Shown: positions 7,886 to 18,327, counted from the stretch's first letter. The stretch is DNA of 64,000 nt from Saccharopolyspora montiporae (GCF_015209505.1 NZ_JADEYC010000012.1:62001-126000); one strand, 5' to 3'. A program made the numbers and translations. The notes: generated from the sequence alone by a model not told the origin.

Positions 7886-9673
7886 TCACGTTCCCTCCAA
7901 GAACCGCTGCGCGGCCTGCAGCGCCGGGGCGGATTCCTCGGAATCGGTGGTGAGCACGGCGAAGGCCACATCCTCCCGGTAACCGGCGAACCAGCCGTGC
8001 GCCCGCGTCCCGTCACCGAACTGGGCTGTGCCCGTCTTGCCCACGACCTCGCCCGACCCGGACAGCACGGATCCGGTCCCGGAGGTGACGACCTCCCGCA
8101 TCATCGAGCGCAACTGGTCGAGGACCGGACCGGGCAACGGTTCCGGCGGCGGCTGCGTACCGGTGTGCTCGCCCCGGATCAGCGACGGGACGGGCATCCG
8201 CCCCTCGGCGACCGCGGCGGTGGCCAACGCCATGCCGAACGGGCTCGCCAACACCTCGCCTTGCCCGATGCCGTTCTCCGCCCGCTGGACCGTGGTGTCG
8301 GCCTCCGGTGCCTGACCGGTGATGGTGGTGGCTCCGGGCATCTCGAAGTCCGCGCCGATGCCAAGCTGCCCCGCCGCGCGGGTGAGGTCACCGGCGGGCA
8401 TGTCCACCGCGAGCTGGGCGAACGAGGTGTTGCAGGACTCGGCGAAGGCCGTGTGCAGCGGAACGGTGCCCAGATCGAACTCATCGGCGTTGGGCAGCAC
8501 GCGGCCGTCGAACTCCTTGCGCGGCGGGCACTCGACCGGGGTGCCCGCGTCGACTCGACCGGATTGCAGCGCCGCCGCGGCGGTGGCGATCTTGAACGTC
8601 GAACCCGGCGGGTACTGCCCGGTCAGCGCCACCGGCCCCTGGGCGTCGGCCGGATCGTTCTGCGCGACCGCCACAAGTCCACCGGTGGACGGGCGCACCG
8701 CCACCAGCATCGCGGGCGTCTCGACCGGGTCGAGCGCGTCCTCTGCGGCCTGCTGGGCCTGCTCGCTGAGCGTGACCTGGGTCGGCGGCACCGGGCGTTG
8801 CGCGACCTGGTGCAACTGCTCGACCTCGGCGCCGTCCCGTCCCGCCACGTACACGCGCCAACCGGCGTTGCGCTGCACCTGCTCGTCGACACGGCTCGCA
8901 ACTCCGGACAGCACCTGGTCGCCGAAGCCGCGCTCCGGAGCGATCAACCGGGTGTTCCCGCCGAGCCGGACGCCGGGCAGGTCCTGGATGTCCTCCTGCA
9001 CCTGCGCGTAGTCGTCCGGGCGCAGGGTGACCGCGGTATAGGGCTGCCCCGGTGGTGCCTGCCGCGCGCCTTCCAGGATGGACTCCCGGTTGATGGCGGG
9101 ATCGACGCCGCTCAGCGCGTCGCCGAGCTGCCCGGCCACCGCGTCGAGATCGCCCGCTTCTGCCGGCTGCAGGCTGACGGTGACCAGTTCCGCGGGCTGC
9201 ATCAGCTCGTTGCCGTCCCGGTCCAGCACCGGCGGTGGCTGCGGGGGCTGCTCGGCGAACACGGGCACCTGCCCCCGCCGCAGGTCCGGATGAACGACCG
9301 ACGGCGACCAGTGCACCTCGGGCCCCTGCTCCCCCTCGACCAGGCGCAGCCCGCTGGGATAGCGCCATTCCTTGCCGGGCCCGAAGTTCCAAGTCCAGTC
9401 GAACCGGGCCACCGGTGCGCCCTGCTCGTCCTCGGTGACCTCCTGGATCTGCGCAGCCGCGGACTCCGGGTCGAGCCCGCGGTGCACGGCTTCCAGCGCG
9501 GACCGGGCGGCGGCCGGATCATCGGTGAGCCGTGCCGCTTCGGCGGCGTCCCCGGCTGCGACCGCGTTGAGGAAGGCTCCCGCCACCTCGTCCTCCGATG
9601 GCCCGCTGCTGCAGGCCGCAACCGGGAGCAGGAGCAGAGCCGCCGCACCGCCGAAGATCCGCACCAACCTCAT
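7886..9673 (-). CDS. penicillin-binding lipoprotein (transpeptidase)
   Basis: A 595-residue class B-like penicillin-binding protein that cross-links peptidoglycan outside the membrane. The start ATG 9673 gives a lipoprotein signal peptide ending LLLLPVAACSS, with lipidation predicted at the Cys. An NTF2-like (MecA-N type) domain follows, then a dimerisation region, then the transpeptidase domain with SxxK at S358-TFK361, SxN at S413-CN and KTG at 546-548. All three catalytic motifs are intact. From memory this matches the M. tuberculosis PBP-lipo locus, also between map and ispG. A longer frame to 9712 would spoil the signal peptide. Confidence 0.93.
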   Translation of the reverse strand: MRLVRIFGGAAALLLLPVAACSSGPSEDEVAGAFLNAVAAGDAAEAARLTDDPAAARSALEAVHRGLDPESAAAQIQEVTEDEQGAPVARFDWTWNFGPGKEWRYPSGLRLVEGEQGPEVHWSPSVVHPDLRRGQVPVFAEQPPQPPPVLDRDGNELMQPAELVTVSLQPAEAGDLDAVAGQLGDALSGVDPAINRESILEGARQAPPGQPYTAVTLRPDDYAQVQEDIQDLPGVRLGGNTRLIAPERGFGDQVLSGVASRVDEQVQRNAGWRVYVAGRDGAEVEQLHQVAQRPVPPTQVTLSEQAQQAAEDALDPVETPAMLVAVRPSTGGLVAVAQNDPADAQGPVALTGQYPPGSTFKIATAAAALQSGRVDAGTPVECPPRKEFDGRVLPNADEFDLGTVPLHTAFAESCNTSFAQLAVDMPAGDLTRAAGQLGIGADFEMPGATTITGQAPEADTTVQRAENGIGQGEVLASPFGMALATAAVAEGRMPVPSLIRGEHTGTQPPPEPLPGPVLDQLRSMMREVVTSGTGSVLSGSGEVVGKTGTAQFGDGTRAHGWFAGYREDVAFAVLTTDSEESAPALQAAQRFLEGT

Positions 9674-9754
9674 GCGGCCGAGTATGCCCGGGTGGACCGA
9701 CCGGGTCAGCACGTCCGGTGCCGACCGCGGGCAGGAAGCCCGATCAAGTGAAGA

Positions 9755-10591
9755 TCAGAACAGCACGGTGCTGAACGATCCGACGTTGCGGAAGCCGATC
9801 TTGTCGTACGAGCGCCGGGCCCCGGTGTTGAAATCGTTGACGTACAGGCTCGCCGTCCGGCCCAGTCCGCGCACCAGGCGGTCGACCACCGCGGCGGTGC
9901 CGATCGTGCCCAGTCCCGCCGCGCGCCGATCCGGGTGCACCCACACGCCCTGGATCTGGCCGACCGTGCGGGACAGCGCGCCGATCTCGGCCTTGAACAC
10001 GACCTCGCCGCCTTCGAACCGGGCGAAGGCCCGCCCACCGGCGATCAGGTCCGCGACGCGCGCCCGGTAGGCGGCCGCACCACCCCCGCTGTACGGGTCG
10101 ACGCCGACCTCTTCGGTGAACATCGCCACCGCCGCGGGCAGGTAGCGCTCCAGTTCGTCCGGTCGAACGGGGCGCACCAGCGGATCCGGGGTCACCGCGG
10201 GCTGACCGGACAGCGCCAGCAGCGGCTGCTCGGCGCGCACCTCCCGCGCGGGCCCCCAGTCGGCGGCCACCTCGCCCCACAGGTTCAGCACCTGCTCGGC
10301 CGGGCCGACCAGCGACGAGCACATCCGCCTGCGGCGCAGCACCCGCTCGGCGAACGCGCGCATCGCATCCGGACCGCCGCGCAGCGGGACCAGGTTGGCG
10401 CCGGAGAAGCACAGCCCGGCGAGGTCCTCGCCGTAGCCCCACATCTCGCCACCCAGCCGCAGCGGGTGCAGGCCGGCTTCTTCGACGCGCGCGGCGACCA
10501 TGCAGGCCGCGACGGGCGCGGCGTCGAGCGCGGAACGCACCAGCAGCGAGTCGCGTTCCTCCAGGAGCCGAGTGCCGGCGAGCTTGAGCAC
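9755..10591 (-). CDS. GNAT-family protein with DUF4081-like N-terminus
   Basis: A 278-residue two-part protein. The N-terminal half (about residues 1-130) resembles the actinobacterial DUF4081 region. The C-terminal half is a GNAT acetyltransferase fold, with the acetyl-CoA loop region IQGVWVHPDRRAAGLGTIG and the terminal NDFNTGARRSYDKIGFRNVG. The substrate is unknown. GTG 10591 is chosen because upstream codons encode a non-conserved leader. It sits between ispG and the PBP lipoprotein on the same strand, as in mycobacteria. Confidence 0.87.
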   Translation of the reverse strand: MLKLAGTRLLEERDSLLVRSALDAAPVAACMVAARVEEAGLHPLRLGGEMWGYGEDLAGLCFSGANLVPLRGGPDAMRAFAERVLRRRRMCSSLVGPAEQVLNLWGEVAADWGPAREVRAEQPLLALSGQPAVTPDPLVRPVRPDELERYLPAAVAMFTEEVGVDPYSGGGAAAYRARVADLIAGGRAFARFEGGEVVFKAEIGALSRTVGQIQGVWVHPDRRAAGLGTIGTAAVVDRLVRGLGRTASLYVNDFNTGARRSYDKIGFRNVGSFSTVLF

Positions 10592-10695
10592 GCGCCAAGC
10601 GTGCCACGAACACCGCCCCGCGGTCGGCCCGGTACGCGATGGCACCGCACTCCCCCGCTCGGACTCACCCGTTCAGGCGAGTGCCGCGGGTTCGC

Positions 10696-11844
10696 TCAGC
10701 CGACGGACACGACCGGCGATTCCCCGTCGTCGGTCTCCATGCCCTCGGCGAGGCGCATGGCCTCCTCGATCAGCGTCTCCACGATCTGGTGCTCCGGAAC
10801 GGTCTTGATGACCTCGCCCTTGACGAAGATCTGGCCCTTGCCGTTGCCGGACGCCACGCCGAGATCGGCGTCCCGGGCTTCGCCGGGCCCGTTGACCACG
10901 CAGCCCATGACCGCCACGCGCAGCGGGACCTCCATGCCCTCCAGCCCGGCGGTGACCTCGTCCGCGAGCTTGTACACGTCCACCTGGGCACGTCCGCAGG
11001 ACGGGCAGGACACGATCTCCAGCTTGCGCGGGCGCAGGTTCAACGACTCCAGGATCTGCTGGCCGACCTTGACCTCCTCGGCCGGCGGGGCCGACAGCGA
11101 GACGCGGATGGTGTCGCCGATGCCCTGGCGCAGCAGCGCACCGAACGCCACCGAAGACTTGATCGTGCCCTGGAACGCCGGGCCGGCCTCGGTCACGCCC
11201 AGGTGCAGCGGGTAGTCGCACTGCTCGGCGAGGAGCTCGTAGGCGCGCACCATGACCACGGGGTCGTTGTGCTTGACCGAGATCTTGATGTCGTTGAAGT
11301 CGTGCTCCGCGAACAGGCTCGCCTCCCACAGCGCCGACTCGGCGAGCGCCTCCGGAGTGGCCTTGCCGTGCTTGGCCATCAGCCGCTTGTCCAGCGAACC
11401 GGCATTGACCCCGATCCGGATCGGGGTGCCGTGGTCCTTCGCCGCGTGGGCGATCTCCTTGACCTGGTCGTCGAACTTGCGGATGTTGCCCGGGTTGACC
11501 CGCACCCCGGCGCAGCCCGCCTCGATGGCGGCGAAGACGTACTTCGGCTGGAAGTGGATGTCGGCGATGACCGGGATCTTCGACTTCTGCGCGATGATCG
11601 GGAGCGCCTCGGCGTCGTCCGCGGTCGGGCAGGCGACCCGCACGATGTCGCAGCCGGAGGCGGTCAGCTCCGCGATCTGCTGCAGGGTGCCATTGATGTC
11701 GGTGGTGTTGGTGGTCGTCATGCTCTGCACGGAGATGGGCGACTCGCTGCCCACTCCGACCGGCCCGACCTGCAACTGCCGGGTCTTGCGCCGTTCCGCG
11801 AGCACCGGAGCCGGGTTCGCGGGCATGCCCAGATCGACGGTCAT
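10696..11844 (-). CDS. ispG: 4-hydroxy-3-methylbut-2-enyl diphosphate synthase
   Basis: IspG (GcpE) converts methylerythritol cyclodiphosphate to HMBPP in the MEP isoprenoid pathway, using a [4Fe-4S] cluster. The cluster cysteines are visible in CPSCGRA and in [10 protein letters not shown]. The N-terminal TIM-barrel strands [11 protein letters not shown] and [10 protein letters not shown] are typical. ATG 11844 gives 382 residues, the usual length, and is preceded by GGTGGAG; the longer in-frame start at 11952 adds an unsupported leader. It belongs with dxr and the site-2 protease in the conserved dxr-rip1-ispG group. Confidence 0.97.
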   Translation of the reverse strand: MTVDLGMPANPAPVLAERRKTRQLQVGPVGVGSESPISVQSMTTTNTTDINGTLQQIAELTASGCDIVRVACPTADDAEALPIIAQKSKIPVIADIHFQPKYVFAAIEAGCAGVRVNPGNIRKFDDQVKEIAHAAKDHGTPIRIGVNAGSLDKRLMAKHGKATPEALAESALWEASLFAEHDFNDIKISVKHNDPVVMVRAYELLAEQCDYPLHLGVTEAGPAFQGTIKSSVAFGALLRQGIGDTIRVSLSAPPAEEVKVGQQILESLNLRPRKLEIVSCPSCGRAQVDVYKLADEVTAGLEGMEVPLRVAVMGCVVNGPGEARDADLGVASGNGKGQIFVKGEVIKTVPEHQIVETLIEEAMRLAEGMETDDGESPVVSVG

Positions 11845-12166
11845 CGAGTCTTCTCCACCTTCGGTGTCTTCGGGGACGGCACCCACCGCCCGGGCACCAC
11901 GATACCGGGCGGAAATCATCCGGCCGGACGCTACGGGGGCTGCAGTCGTCACGTTCCGTGGTGTTCACCGCGCGTTCTTCGGCCACGCGAGGGGTGGACT
12001 GGACCGTGCGCATGGCACATCGGGCGCCGCCCGTGGTCCCGCACCGGTCTCGCCTTCGGCACGGCCGAGCGCCGCCCGCCGTACCCGAAGGCCACCCGTG
12101 CCGTTCGGGTGAGATTCGCCCGACCCCGCCCCAGGCTGTGCCGAACCGCCGCTGACGAAGCGGTCC
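11845..12166. other. 322-bp spacer between rip1 and ispG
   Basis: No supported gene on either strand. It should hold the ispG promoter. I see no strong stem-loop or repeat. The spacer is long for an otherwise compact operon, suggesting that ispG is transcribed separately from rip1 and dxr. Confidence 0.5.
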
Positions 12167-13450
12167 CTAGAAGAACGTCACCGGGTTCACGATGTCGGCC
12201 ACGAGCACCAGCAACGAGTAGGCGATGAACAGCAGGCTGACGCAGTAGGCCAGCGGCATCAGCCGCGCAGTGTCGAACGGACCGGGATCGGGCCTGCGGA
12301 AGATCCCGGCGAACCGCTTGCGGAGCGACTCCCAGGACGCACCGGCGACGTGCCCGCCGTCCAGCGGCAGCAGCGGCAGCATGTTGAACACGAACAACGA
12401 CAGGTTCACGCCGGCCAGCAGGTTGAACAGCATCATTACCCGGCCGTCGGCGCTGATCTGGTCGGTGGACAGCACCTCGCCGCCCAGCCGGCTGGCACCC
12501 ACGATCCCGACCGGCGAGTCCTCGGCCCGTTCCTCACCGCCGATCGCGCTGACCAGGTCGGGCACCCGCTGCGGCAGCTCGATGACCTTCTGCGCGGTCA
12601 ACGTCACGAACCCGCCGATGGTGTCGACGACCCCGGGGATGTCCTGCTTCACGATCGGCTGGGTCGGGCTGAGCCCGAGGAAACCGACCCGCTCGTAGTC
12701 GCTGGGCGAGTTCGGCTTGGGCCGCTCGGTCTGCATGAGCGTGGCTTCCAGCGGGACCTCCTGCCCCCCGCGCTCCACGACCACCGGCACGGTGCCGTGC
12801 GAGTCCCGGATGCCTTGCTGCAGGTCTTCCCACTCGTCGTAGCGCTGGCCGTTGAACTCCACGATCCGGTCGCCGGGCTGGAAACCCGCGGCGGCCGCGG
12901 GCGCGGCGGGCGCTCCCGGCGGGCATTCCGCGGTGTTCTGCGCGTCGCCGGGCAGCACGCACTCGTTGACCTCGCCGACGGTGGTGGTCGGCTGGGCGAT
13001 GCCGTGCCCCATGAGGATCGCGGTGAAGATGCCCACGGCCAGGATGAGGTTCATCACCGGGCCCGCCAGCATGACGATGATCCGCTTCCACGGCTTGCGC
13101 TGGTAGAACTGCCGGTGCGCGTCCTCGGGCGGCACCTCCTCCGCGGCCGCTTCCCGGGCGTCCTCGATCATGACGCGCCACGGCGCAGAGGAGGCAGTGC
13201 GGCCGTACTCCTCGTCCTGCTTCGGCGGGAACATCCCGATCATCCGGATGTAGCCGCCGAACGGGATGGCCTTGATCCCGTACTCGGTATCGCCCTTCTT
13301 CGTCGACCACAGCGTCCGGCCGAAACCGACCATGTACTGGGTGACCTTGATCCCGAACATCTTGGCGGTGAGCATGTGGCCGAGCTCGTGCCAGGCGATC
13401 GAGAACAGCAGACCCAGGAAGAAGACGACGATGCCAATCACGACCAGCAT
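12167..13450 (-). CDS. rip1: site-2 intramembrane zinc metalloprotease (RseP/Rip1 family)
   Basis: A 427-residue membrane protease that cleaves transmembrane anti-sigma factors and other substrates within the bilayer. The zinc motif HELGH is at residues 21-25 in the first membrane helix, a PDZ domain spans roughly 160-250 (GFQPGDRIVEFNG), and the second catalytic motif NMLPLLPLDGG is near residue 360. The arrangement matches mycobacterial Rip1. The start directly abuts the dxr stop, so the two are co-transcribed. No cognate anti-sigma factor is adjacent. Confidence 0.95.
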   Translation of the reverse strand: MLVVIGIVVFFLGLLFSIAWHELGHMLTAKMFGIKVTQYMVGFGRTLWSTKKGDTEYGIKAIPFGGYIRMIGMFPPKQDEEYGRTASSAPWRVMIEDAREAAAEEVPPEDAHRQFYQRKPWKRIIVMLAGPVMNLILAVGIFTAILMGHGIAQPTTTVGEVNECVLPGDAQNTAECPPGAPAAPAAAAGFQPGDRIVEFNGQRYDEWEDLQQGIRDSHGTVPVVVERGGQEVPLEATLMQTERPKPNSPSDYERVGFLGLSPTQPIVKQDIPGVVDTIGGFVTLTAQKVIELPQRVPDLVSAIGGEERAEDSPVGIVGASRLGGEVLSTDQISADGRVMMLFNLLAGVNLSLFVFNMLPLLPLDGGHVAGASWESLRKRFAGIFRRPDPGPFDTARLMPLAYCVSLLFIAYSLLVLVADIVNPVTFF

Positions 13451-14716
13451 CTACTGCACCTTCCTCGCGGTGATCAGCTCGTCGGCGCGCACGCGCGCCC
13501 ATTCCTCGGCCGCGAACACGTCGTCCAAACCTGCCGGTGCCGCCTTCCACCGATCCGCATCGGCCAGCACACGTCCCACAGTGTGCACGATCTCGGTGAA
13601 ACCCAGCCGCCCGTCGACGAACGCGGCCAGTGCTTGCTCGTTGGCGGCGTTGTAGACCGCGGGCAGGCAACCGCCGCCGCTGCCGGCGTGCCGGGCCAGC
13701 TCGACCGCGGGGAAGGCTTCGTCGTCGACCGGCTCGAAGGTCCACTCCTGGGCCGTGCTGAAATCCAGCGCCGGCGCGGCATCCGGCACCCGGCGGGGCC
13801 AGTCCAGCCCCAGGGCGATCGGGATGCGCATGTTCGGCGGACTCGCCTGCGCCAGAGTGGATCCGTCGAGGAACGTCACCATCGAATGCACGATGGACTG
13901 CGGGTGCACCACGACGTCGATCCGGTCGTAGTCCACGCCGAACAGCAGGTGCGCCTCGATCAGTTCCAGTCCCTTGTTGACCAACGTCGCCGAATTGATG
14001 GTGACCACGTCGCCCATCGACCAGGTCGGGTGCGCCAGGGCCTGCTGCACCGTGACGTCGACCAGGTCCGCCCGCTTGCGCCCGCGGAACGGTCCGCCCG
14101 AGGCGGTGAGCACCAGCCGGGACACCTCGGCACCGCGGCCGCCGCCCAGCGACTGCGCCAGAGCCGAGTGCTCGGAGTCGACCGGGACGATCTGGCCCCT
14201 GCTGGCGGCGTCGAGCACCAGCGGTCCGCCGGCGATCAGCGATTCCTTGTTCGCCAGTGCCAGCTGCGCTCCGGTCGCCAGCGCGTGCAGGGTCAGCGGC
14301 AGTCCGCGCGAGCCGTCCACTCCGTTGAGCACGACGTCGGCCGGGGTGCTGTCGATGAGCTCGGTCACCGCGCCCGGACCGGTCAGCAGCCGGGGCATCC
14401 GGAACTGCGCGCCCAGGCCGCTGCGGTCGGCCGCATCGCGCAGCGCCCGTTCGACCTCCTCCCGCGCGTCCGCCCCCACGGCCACCGCACCGACGTGGAA
14501 GCGCACGGCCTGCTCGGCCAGCGCACGCGGGTCGCGCCCGCCCGCGGCCAAACCGGCGACGCGGAACCGGTCCGGGTTGCGGTCGATGAGGTCCAGGGCC
14601 TGCGTTCCGATGGATCCGGTGGAACCCAGTACCAGCACGCTCCGGGGAGCGTCGGCCCGTTCCCGGTCTGCGGGTTGCTGCAGGGTCGCGGCGGGGGCTG
14701 CGGTGTCGGGGTACAT
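13451..14716 (-). CDS. dxr: 1-deoxy-D-xylulose-5-phosphate reductoisomerase
   Basis: Catalyses the first committed MEP-pathway step, rearranging and reducing DXP to methylerythritol phosphate with NADPH and a divalent metal. The NADPH motif [13 protein letters not shown] is near residue 33. Family motifs [10 protein letters not shown] (metal/substrate binding) and TASGGPFRG follow, then HPTWSMG, and the C-terminal helical domain [14 protein letters not shown] chose ATG 14716 (421 residues), with GGGGAG 10 nt upstream; ATG 14725 would lie too close to that site. Confidence 0.97.
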   Translation of the reverse strand: MYPDTAAPAATLQQPADRERADAPRSVLVLGSTGSIGTQALDLIDRNPDRFRVAGLAAGGRDPRALAEQAVRFHVGAVAVGADAREEVERALRDAADRSGLGAQFRMPRLLTGPGAVTELIDSTPADVVLNGVDGSRGLPLTLHALATGAQLALANKESLIAGGPLVLDAASRGQIVPVDSEHSALAQSLGGGRGAEVSRLVLTASGGPFRGRKRADLVDVTVQQALAHPTWSMGDVVTINSATLVNKGLELIEAHLLFGVDYDRIDVVVHPQSIVHSMVTFLDGSTLAQASPPNMRIPIALGLDWPRRVPDAAPALDFSTAQEWTFEPVDDEAFPAVELARHAGSGGGCLPAVYNAANEQALAAFVDGRLGFTEIVHTVGRVLADADRWKAAPAGLDDVFAAEEWARVRADELITARKVQ

Positions 14717-15064
14717 CGCCGCCATTCTCCCCGAAGCAGGTGAGCCCCGGCCGCTCGCGGTGCACAAATCACGATTGCCGGTCATCGTCATCGGGCATTC
14801 CGCAGGAACCGGGCGTGGCGAACCCGGTGCGCGGAGTAGCCGCGGTCGGGTCCGCAGACCGGCGGGCCGGGGAGGAAGGACCGCGCACCGGGCGCCTGCG
14901 AACACGTGCTGCAGCACCTCGTGCGCCGTCCGCGCGCGGGCAGGCGCGAGCTCGCGCGCGGACGGCGTGTGCAAGGATGTGACCATGGGGCAGCGGCCTC
15001 GCACCGCAGCTCCGGATCGCGCATCGTCCGCCGGCCGGCGGCCGGTCTGGCACAGGAGGGGATC
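14717..15064. other. 348-bp divergent intergenic region
   Basis: Lies between dxr (minus) and the DUF2631 gene (plus) and must carry both promoters. It contains the perfect palindrome GTGCTGCAGCAC at 14906-14917 and the long inverted repeat listed next. No coding frame is supported. Confidence 0.6.
14924..14967. repeat. 15-bp perfect inverted repeat
   Basis: CGCCGTCCGCGCGCG (14924-14938) is repeated inverted at 14953-14967 with a 14-nt loop. It lies about 100 bp upstream of the DUF2631 start and would form a very stable stem in RNA. There is no U-run on either side, so a role as a terminator, a leader structure or a protein site cannot be separated. Confidence 0.6.
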
Positions 15065-15346
15065 ATGGCGAGCACCGAGCTGGAGAAGAAGCCCGGCCAA
15101 GCCGTCGACCCGGCCGAGGAACCGTCGGTCGAGTGGGGCTGGCACGGAGGCTTCCCGAAGGGCACGCAGATCGGTGGCTGGATCTCCGTGATCGCCATGG
15201 TGTTCATGCTCTTCGACAACCACCAGGGCATCGTCAGCGGCGGGGACGCCTTCAAGATCGAGGACTTCTACCTCATCGGCATCACGCTTGCCCTGGTCGC
15301 CGGGCTGTTCTACGACCTGCGCAAGAAGAAGCGCGCCCGCGGCTGA
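15065..15346 (+). CDS. DUF2631 membrane protein
   Basis: A 93-residue protein with a hydrophilic N-terminus containing [10 protein letters not shown], then two hydrophobic segments (about 38-55 and 65-85), ending in a basic RKKKRARG tail that suggests a cytosolic C-terminus. This resembles the small actinobacterial DUF2631 proteins, found near dxr and rlmN in mycobacteria. The function is unknown. ATG 15065 is preceded by GGAGGGG. Confidence 0.85.
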   Translation: MASTELEKKPGQAVDPAEEPSVEWGWHGGFPKGTQIGGWISVIAMVFMLFDNHQGIVSGGDAFKIEDFYLIGITLALVAGLFYDLRKKKRARG

Positions 15347-15359
15347 ACCCGCGCACCCG

Positions 15360-15389
15360 ACCGCCCTCGCTCGCGCGGGGGCGGTTTTT
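15360..15389 (+). terminator. Rho-independent terminator after DUF2631 gene
   Basis: ACCGCCC (15360-15366) pairs with GGGCGGT (15379-15385), followed by five T. It begins 14 nt after the DUF2631 stop, between convergent genes, and is one of the few textbook U-tailed terminators here. Confidence 0.85.
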
Positions 15390-15416
15390 CCTGCTCCGCA
15401 CCGGGTGCGGCCCGGC

Positions 15417-16532
15417 TCACTCCTCGGCGGCGAGTTGACCGCAAGCCGCGGCGATCTCCTGGCCGCGGGTATCGCGCACCGTGCACGGCACCCCCGCCGC
15501 GCGCACCCGCCGGACGAACTCCCGCTCCACCGGCTTGGGGCTGGCATCCCACTCCGAACCCGGCGTGGGGTTCAGCGGGATGAGGTTGACGTGCGCGAAC
15601 TGCCCGAGGTGCCGGTGCAGCAGCTTGCCCAGCAAGTCGGCCCGCCAGGCGTGGTCGTTGACATCGCGAATCAGCGCGTACTCGATGGACACCCGGCGGC
15701 CGGTGTTGTCGGCATACCCGCGGGCGGCGTCGAGGACCTCGGCCACCTTCCACCGGTTGTTGACCGGGACCAGCGTGTCGCGCAACTCGTCGTCCGGAGT
15801 GTGCAGGGACACCGCCAACGTGACGTTGAGGTCCTCGGCGATCATCTTCCGGATCGCGGGCACCAGGCCGACCGTGGACACGGTGACCGAGCGCTGGGAC
15901 AGGCCCAGACCGTCCGGGGCCGGGTCGCAGATCCGGTGCACCGCGTCGATCACGCGGCGGTAGTTGGCCAGCGGTTCGCCCATGCCCATGAACACGACGT
16001 TGGACAGCCGGCCCGGACCGCCGGGCACCTCGCCGTCGCGCATCATCGCCGCGGACGCGCGCACCTGGTCCACGATCTCGGCGGTGGACAGGTTGCGCTG
16101 CAGCCCGCCCTGGCCGGTCGCGCAGAACGGGCAAGCCATCCCGCAGCCCGCCTGGCTGGAGACGCACACCGTCGCGCGGTCCGGATAGCGCATCAGCACG
16201 CTTTCCAGCATCGTCCCGTCGTGTGCCCGCCACAGGGTCTTGCGGGTCGTGCCCTCGTCCGTGTCCACGTTGCGCACCGGGGACAGCAGCTGAGGCAGGA
16301 GCTGCTGCCCGAGCTGCTCCCTGCTGGCCGCGGGCAGATCGGTCATCGCGGCCGAGTCGGCGTTGAGCCGCCCGAAGTAGTGCTGGGCGAGCTGGCGCGC
16401 GCGGAACGCCTTCTCCCCCAGCTCGGTCACGGCCGCGCGCCGCTCGGCGGCGGACATGTCGGCCAGGTGGCGCGGCGGCATGCCCCGGCGCGGGGCGTCG
16501 AAGACGAGGGGGAGCGATGAGGTCGCAGGCAT
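15417..16532 (-). CDS. rlmN: dual-specificity RNA methyltransferase RlmN
   Basis: A radical-SAM enzyme that makes 2-methyladenosine at A2503 of 23S rRNA and A37 of some tRNAs. The cluster motif CGMACPFC lies near residue 118; the preceding VCVSSQAG, the [14 protein letters not shown] motif and [11 protein letters not shown] are characteristic. The methyl-carrying Cys is expected in the C-terminal [15 protein letters not shown] 16532 gives 371 residues; the GTG at 16586 gives a longer leader that would sit close to the divergent metal-uptake operon. Confidence 0.96.
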   Translation of the reverse strand: MPATSSLPLVFDAPRRGMPPRHLADMSAAERRAAVTELGEKAFRARQLAQHYFGRLNADSAAMTDLPAASREQLGQQLLPQLLSPVRNVDTDEGTTRKTLWRAHDGTMLESVLMRYPDRATVCVSSQAGCGMACPFCATGQGGLQRNLSTAEIVDQVRASAAMMRDGEVPGGPGRLSNVVFMGMGEPLANYRRVIDAVHRICDPAPDGLGLSQRSVTVSTVGLVPAIRKMIAEDLNVTLAVSLHTPDDELRDTLVPVNNRWKVAEVLDAARGYADNTGRRVSIEYALIRDVNDHAWRADLLGKLLHRHLGQFAHVNLIPLNPTPGSEWDASPKPVEREFVRRVRAAGVPCTVRDTRGQEIAAACGQLAAEE

Positions 16533-16609
16533 AACGCTGCCCAGTGTCCCACGTGCGAGCCCGATCACCGCACCTTGGTTGCCCACCGGCGGCGGGGTAC
16601 GGTTTCGCC

Positions 16610-17575
16610 GTGACGAAATCGAGTGAATCGGCTCGACGAAACCTGTTCGTCGTCGTGCTGGTGCTGTGCGTGTCCGCCACCGGCTGCACCACGGCCACCG
16701 AGTCGCGGGACGACGAGCGCAAGCAGGTCGTCACCACGTTCACCGTCCTGGCCGATATGGCGCGCAACGTGGCCGGGGACCGCATCGACGTGCACTCCAT
16801 CACCAAGCCCGGCGCCGAGGTGCACGGTTACGACCCCACGCCCAGCGACATGCTCGATGCCGCCAAGGCCGACCTCGTCCTGGACAACGGCCTGGGCCTG
16901 GAGAGCTGGTTCGGCCGGTTCGTCGAGCGCAGCGAAGCCCGACACGTCACGGTCAGCGAGGGCATCACCCCGATCCCGATCGCCGCGGGCGACCGGCAGG
17001 GCAGCACCGACCCCTCCAGCAGCACCGATCCCCCCGGCGGGGCCAACCCGCACGCGTGGATGTCCCCGCGCGAAGCCGCCGTCTACGTGGACAACATCCG
17101 GGACGCCTTCATCCGCCTGGATCCGGGAGGAGAACCCGTGTACCGCAGCAACGCCGAGCACTACCGGCAGCAGCTGGACCAGGTGGACCGGTACCTGCAC
17201 CGCGAGCTCGACACGGTACCGGACCGGCACCGGGCCCTGGTGACCTGCGAAGGTGCCTTCTCCTACCTGGCCCGCGACGCCGGGCTCGACGAGGCGTACC
17301 TGTGGCCGGTCAACAGCGGCGAGGAGGGCACACCGCAGCAGATCACCGACACGACCAGGTTCGTGCGCGAGAGCGGTGTCCCCGCCGTGTTCTGCGAATC
17401 CACTGTCAGCGACAAGGCCCAGCGCCAGGTCGCCGCCGAGACCGGCGCGCGGCTGGGCCCCGAGCTCTACGTCGACTCGCTGTCCGGCCCGGAAGGGCCC
17501 GTGCCGACCTACCTGGACCTGCTGCGGCACGACGCGCGCAGCATCGTCGCGGCGCTGCGGGGTGAGCATCGGTGA
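16610..17575 (+). CDS. metal ABC transporter substrate-binding lipoprotein
   Basis: A 321-residue lipoprotein of the cluster A-I (ZnuA/MntA/PsaA) family that captures divalent metal outside the membrane. The signal peptide ends SATGCTT with a lipobox Cys. Expected ligands are present: His in [13 protein letters not shown], His in [11 protein letters not shown], Glu in [10 protein letters not shown] and Asp near the C-terminus. The loop before NPHAWM is Ser/Thr/Pro-rich with no histidine stretch, unlike typical ZnuA, which favours Mn or Fe over Zn. Start GTG 16610. It overlaps the ATPase gene by 4 nt. Confidence 0.9.
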   Translation: MTKSSESARRNLFVVVLVLCVSATGCTTATESRDDERKQVVTTFTVLADMARNVAGDRIDVHSITKPGAEVHGYDPTPSDMLDAAKADLVLDNGLGLESWFGRFVERSEARHVTVSEGITPIPIAAGDRQGSTDPSSSTDPPGGANPHAWMSPREAAVYVDNIRDAFIRLDPGGEPVYRSNAEHYRQQLDQVDRYLHRELDTVPDRHRALVTCEGAFSYLARDAGLDEAYLWPVNSGEEGTPQQITDTTRFVRESGVPAVFCESTVSDKAQRQVAAETGARLGPELYVDSLSGPEGPVPTYLDLLRHDARSIVAALRGEHR

Positions 17576-18327
17576 GCGGGGACAACACCGCAGCGGCCCC
17601 GGCCGTCCAGGTAGCGGACCTGACCGTGCGCTACGGCAGCACGCGGGCCCTCGACCACGTCTCGCTGCAGGTCGGTACCACGCGCATCTGCGGACTGCTC
17701 GGCGTGAACGGGTCCGGGAAGTCCACGCTGTTCAAGACGCTCACCGGCCTGGTGCGCGCCGACTCGGGCAGCATCCGGCTGCTGGACCGCGAACCGCGGC
17801 GGGCCCGCAAGGACGGGCTGATCGCCTACGTGCCGCAGTCCGAGGCGGTCGACTGGACATTCCCGGTCACCGTCACCGAGGTGGTGATGATGGGCCGGTA
17901 CGGGCACCTCGGACCGACCCGATCGCCGCGCCGGGCGGACCGGGACGCCGTCGCAGCGGCGCTGGAACGCGTCGGGCTGGCCGAGCAGGCCCACGCCTCG
18001 ATCGGCGCGTTGTCCGGCGGACAGCGCAAGCGGGCGTTCGTGGCGCGCGGGATCGCGCAGCAGGCCCGGCTCGTGCTGCTGGACGAGCCGTTCGCCGGGG
18101 TGGACAAGAGATCGGAAGCGATGATCAGCGGGGTACTGCGCGAACTCCGCGACGAGGGGCGCACGGTGGTCATCTCCACGCACGACCTGGCCAGCGTGCC
18201 CGCGCTGTGCGACGAAGCGGTGCTGCTGCACCAGCGGGTCGTCGCGCACGGCCCGGTCGACGAGGTGCTCGCACCCGAGGTGCTGGCGCGCACCTTCGGT
18301 GCGGATTCGGATCCGGAGGCGGCATGA
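17572..18327 (+). CDS. metal ABC transporter ATP-binding protein
   Basis: A 251-residue ATPase that drives metal import with the flanking lipoprotein and permease. Walker A is GVNGSGKST, the signature is LSGGQRKR, Walker B is LVLLDEPFAG, and the switch histidine follows in VISTHDLA. GTG 17572 overlaps the lipoprotein stop (GTGA) and the permease ATG overlaps its own stop, so the three genes are translationally coupled. Confidence 0.93.
   Translation: MSGDNTAAAPAVQVADLTVRYGSTRALDHVSLQVGTTRICGLLGVNGSGKSTLFKTLTGLVRADSGSIRLLDREPRRARKDGLIAYVPQSEAVDWTFPVTVTEVVMMGRYGHLGPTRSPRRADRDAVAAALERVGLAEQAHASIGALSGGQRKRAFVARGIAQQARLVLLDEPFAGVDKRSEAMISGVLRELRDEGRTVVISTHDLASVPALCDEAVLLHQRVVAHGPVDEVLAPEVLARTFGADSDPEAA

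Noticed and set aside
12350..14743. Long plus-strand frame opposite rip1 and dxr
   Set aside because: Antisense shadow with His/Asp/Gln-rich low-complexity translation and no ribosome site.
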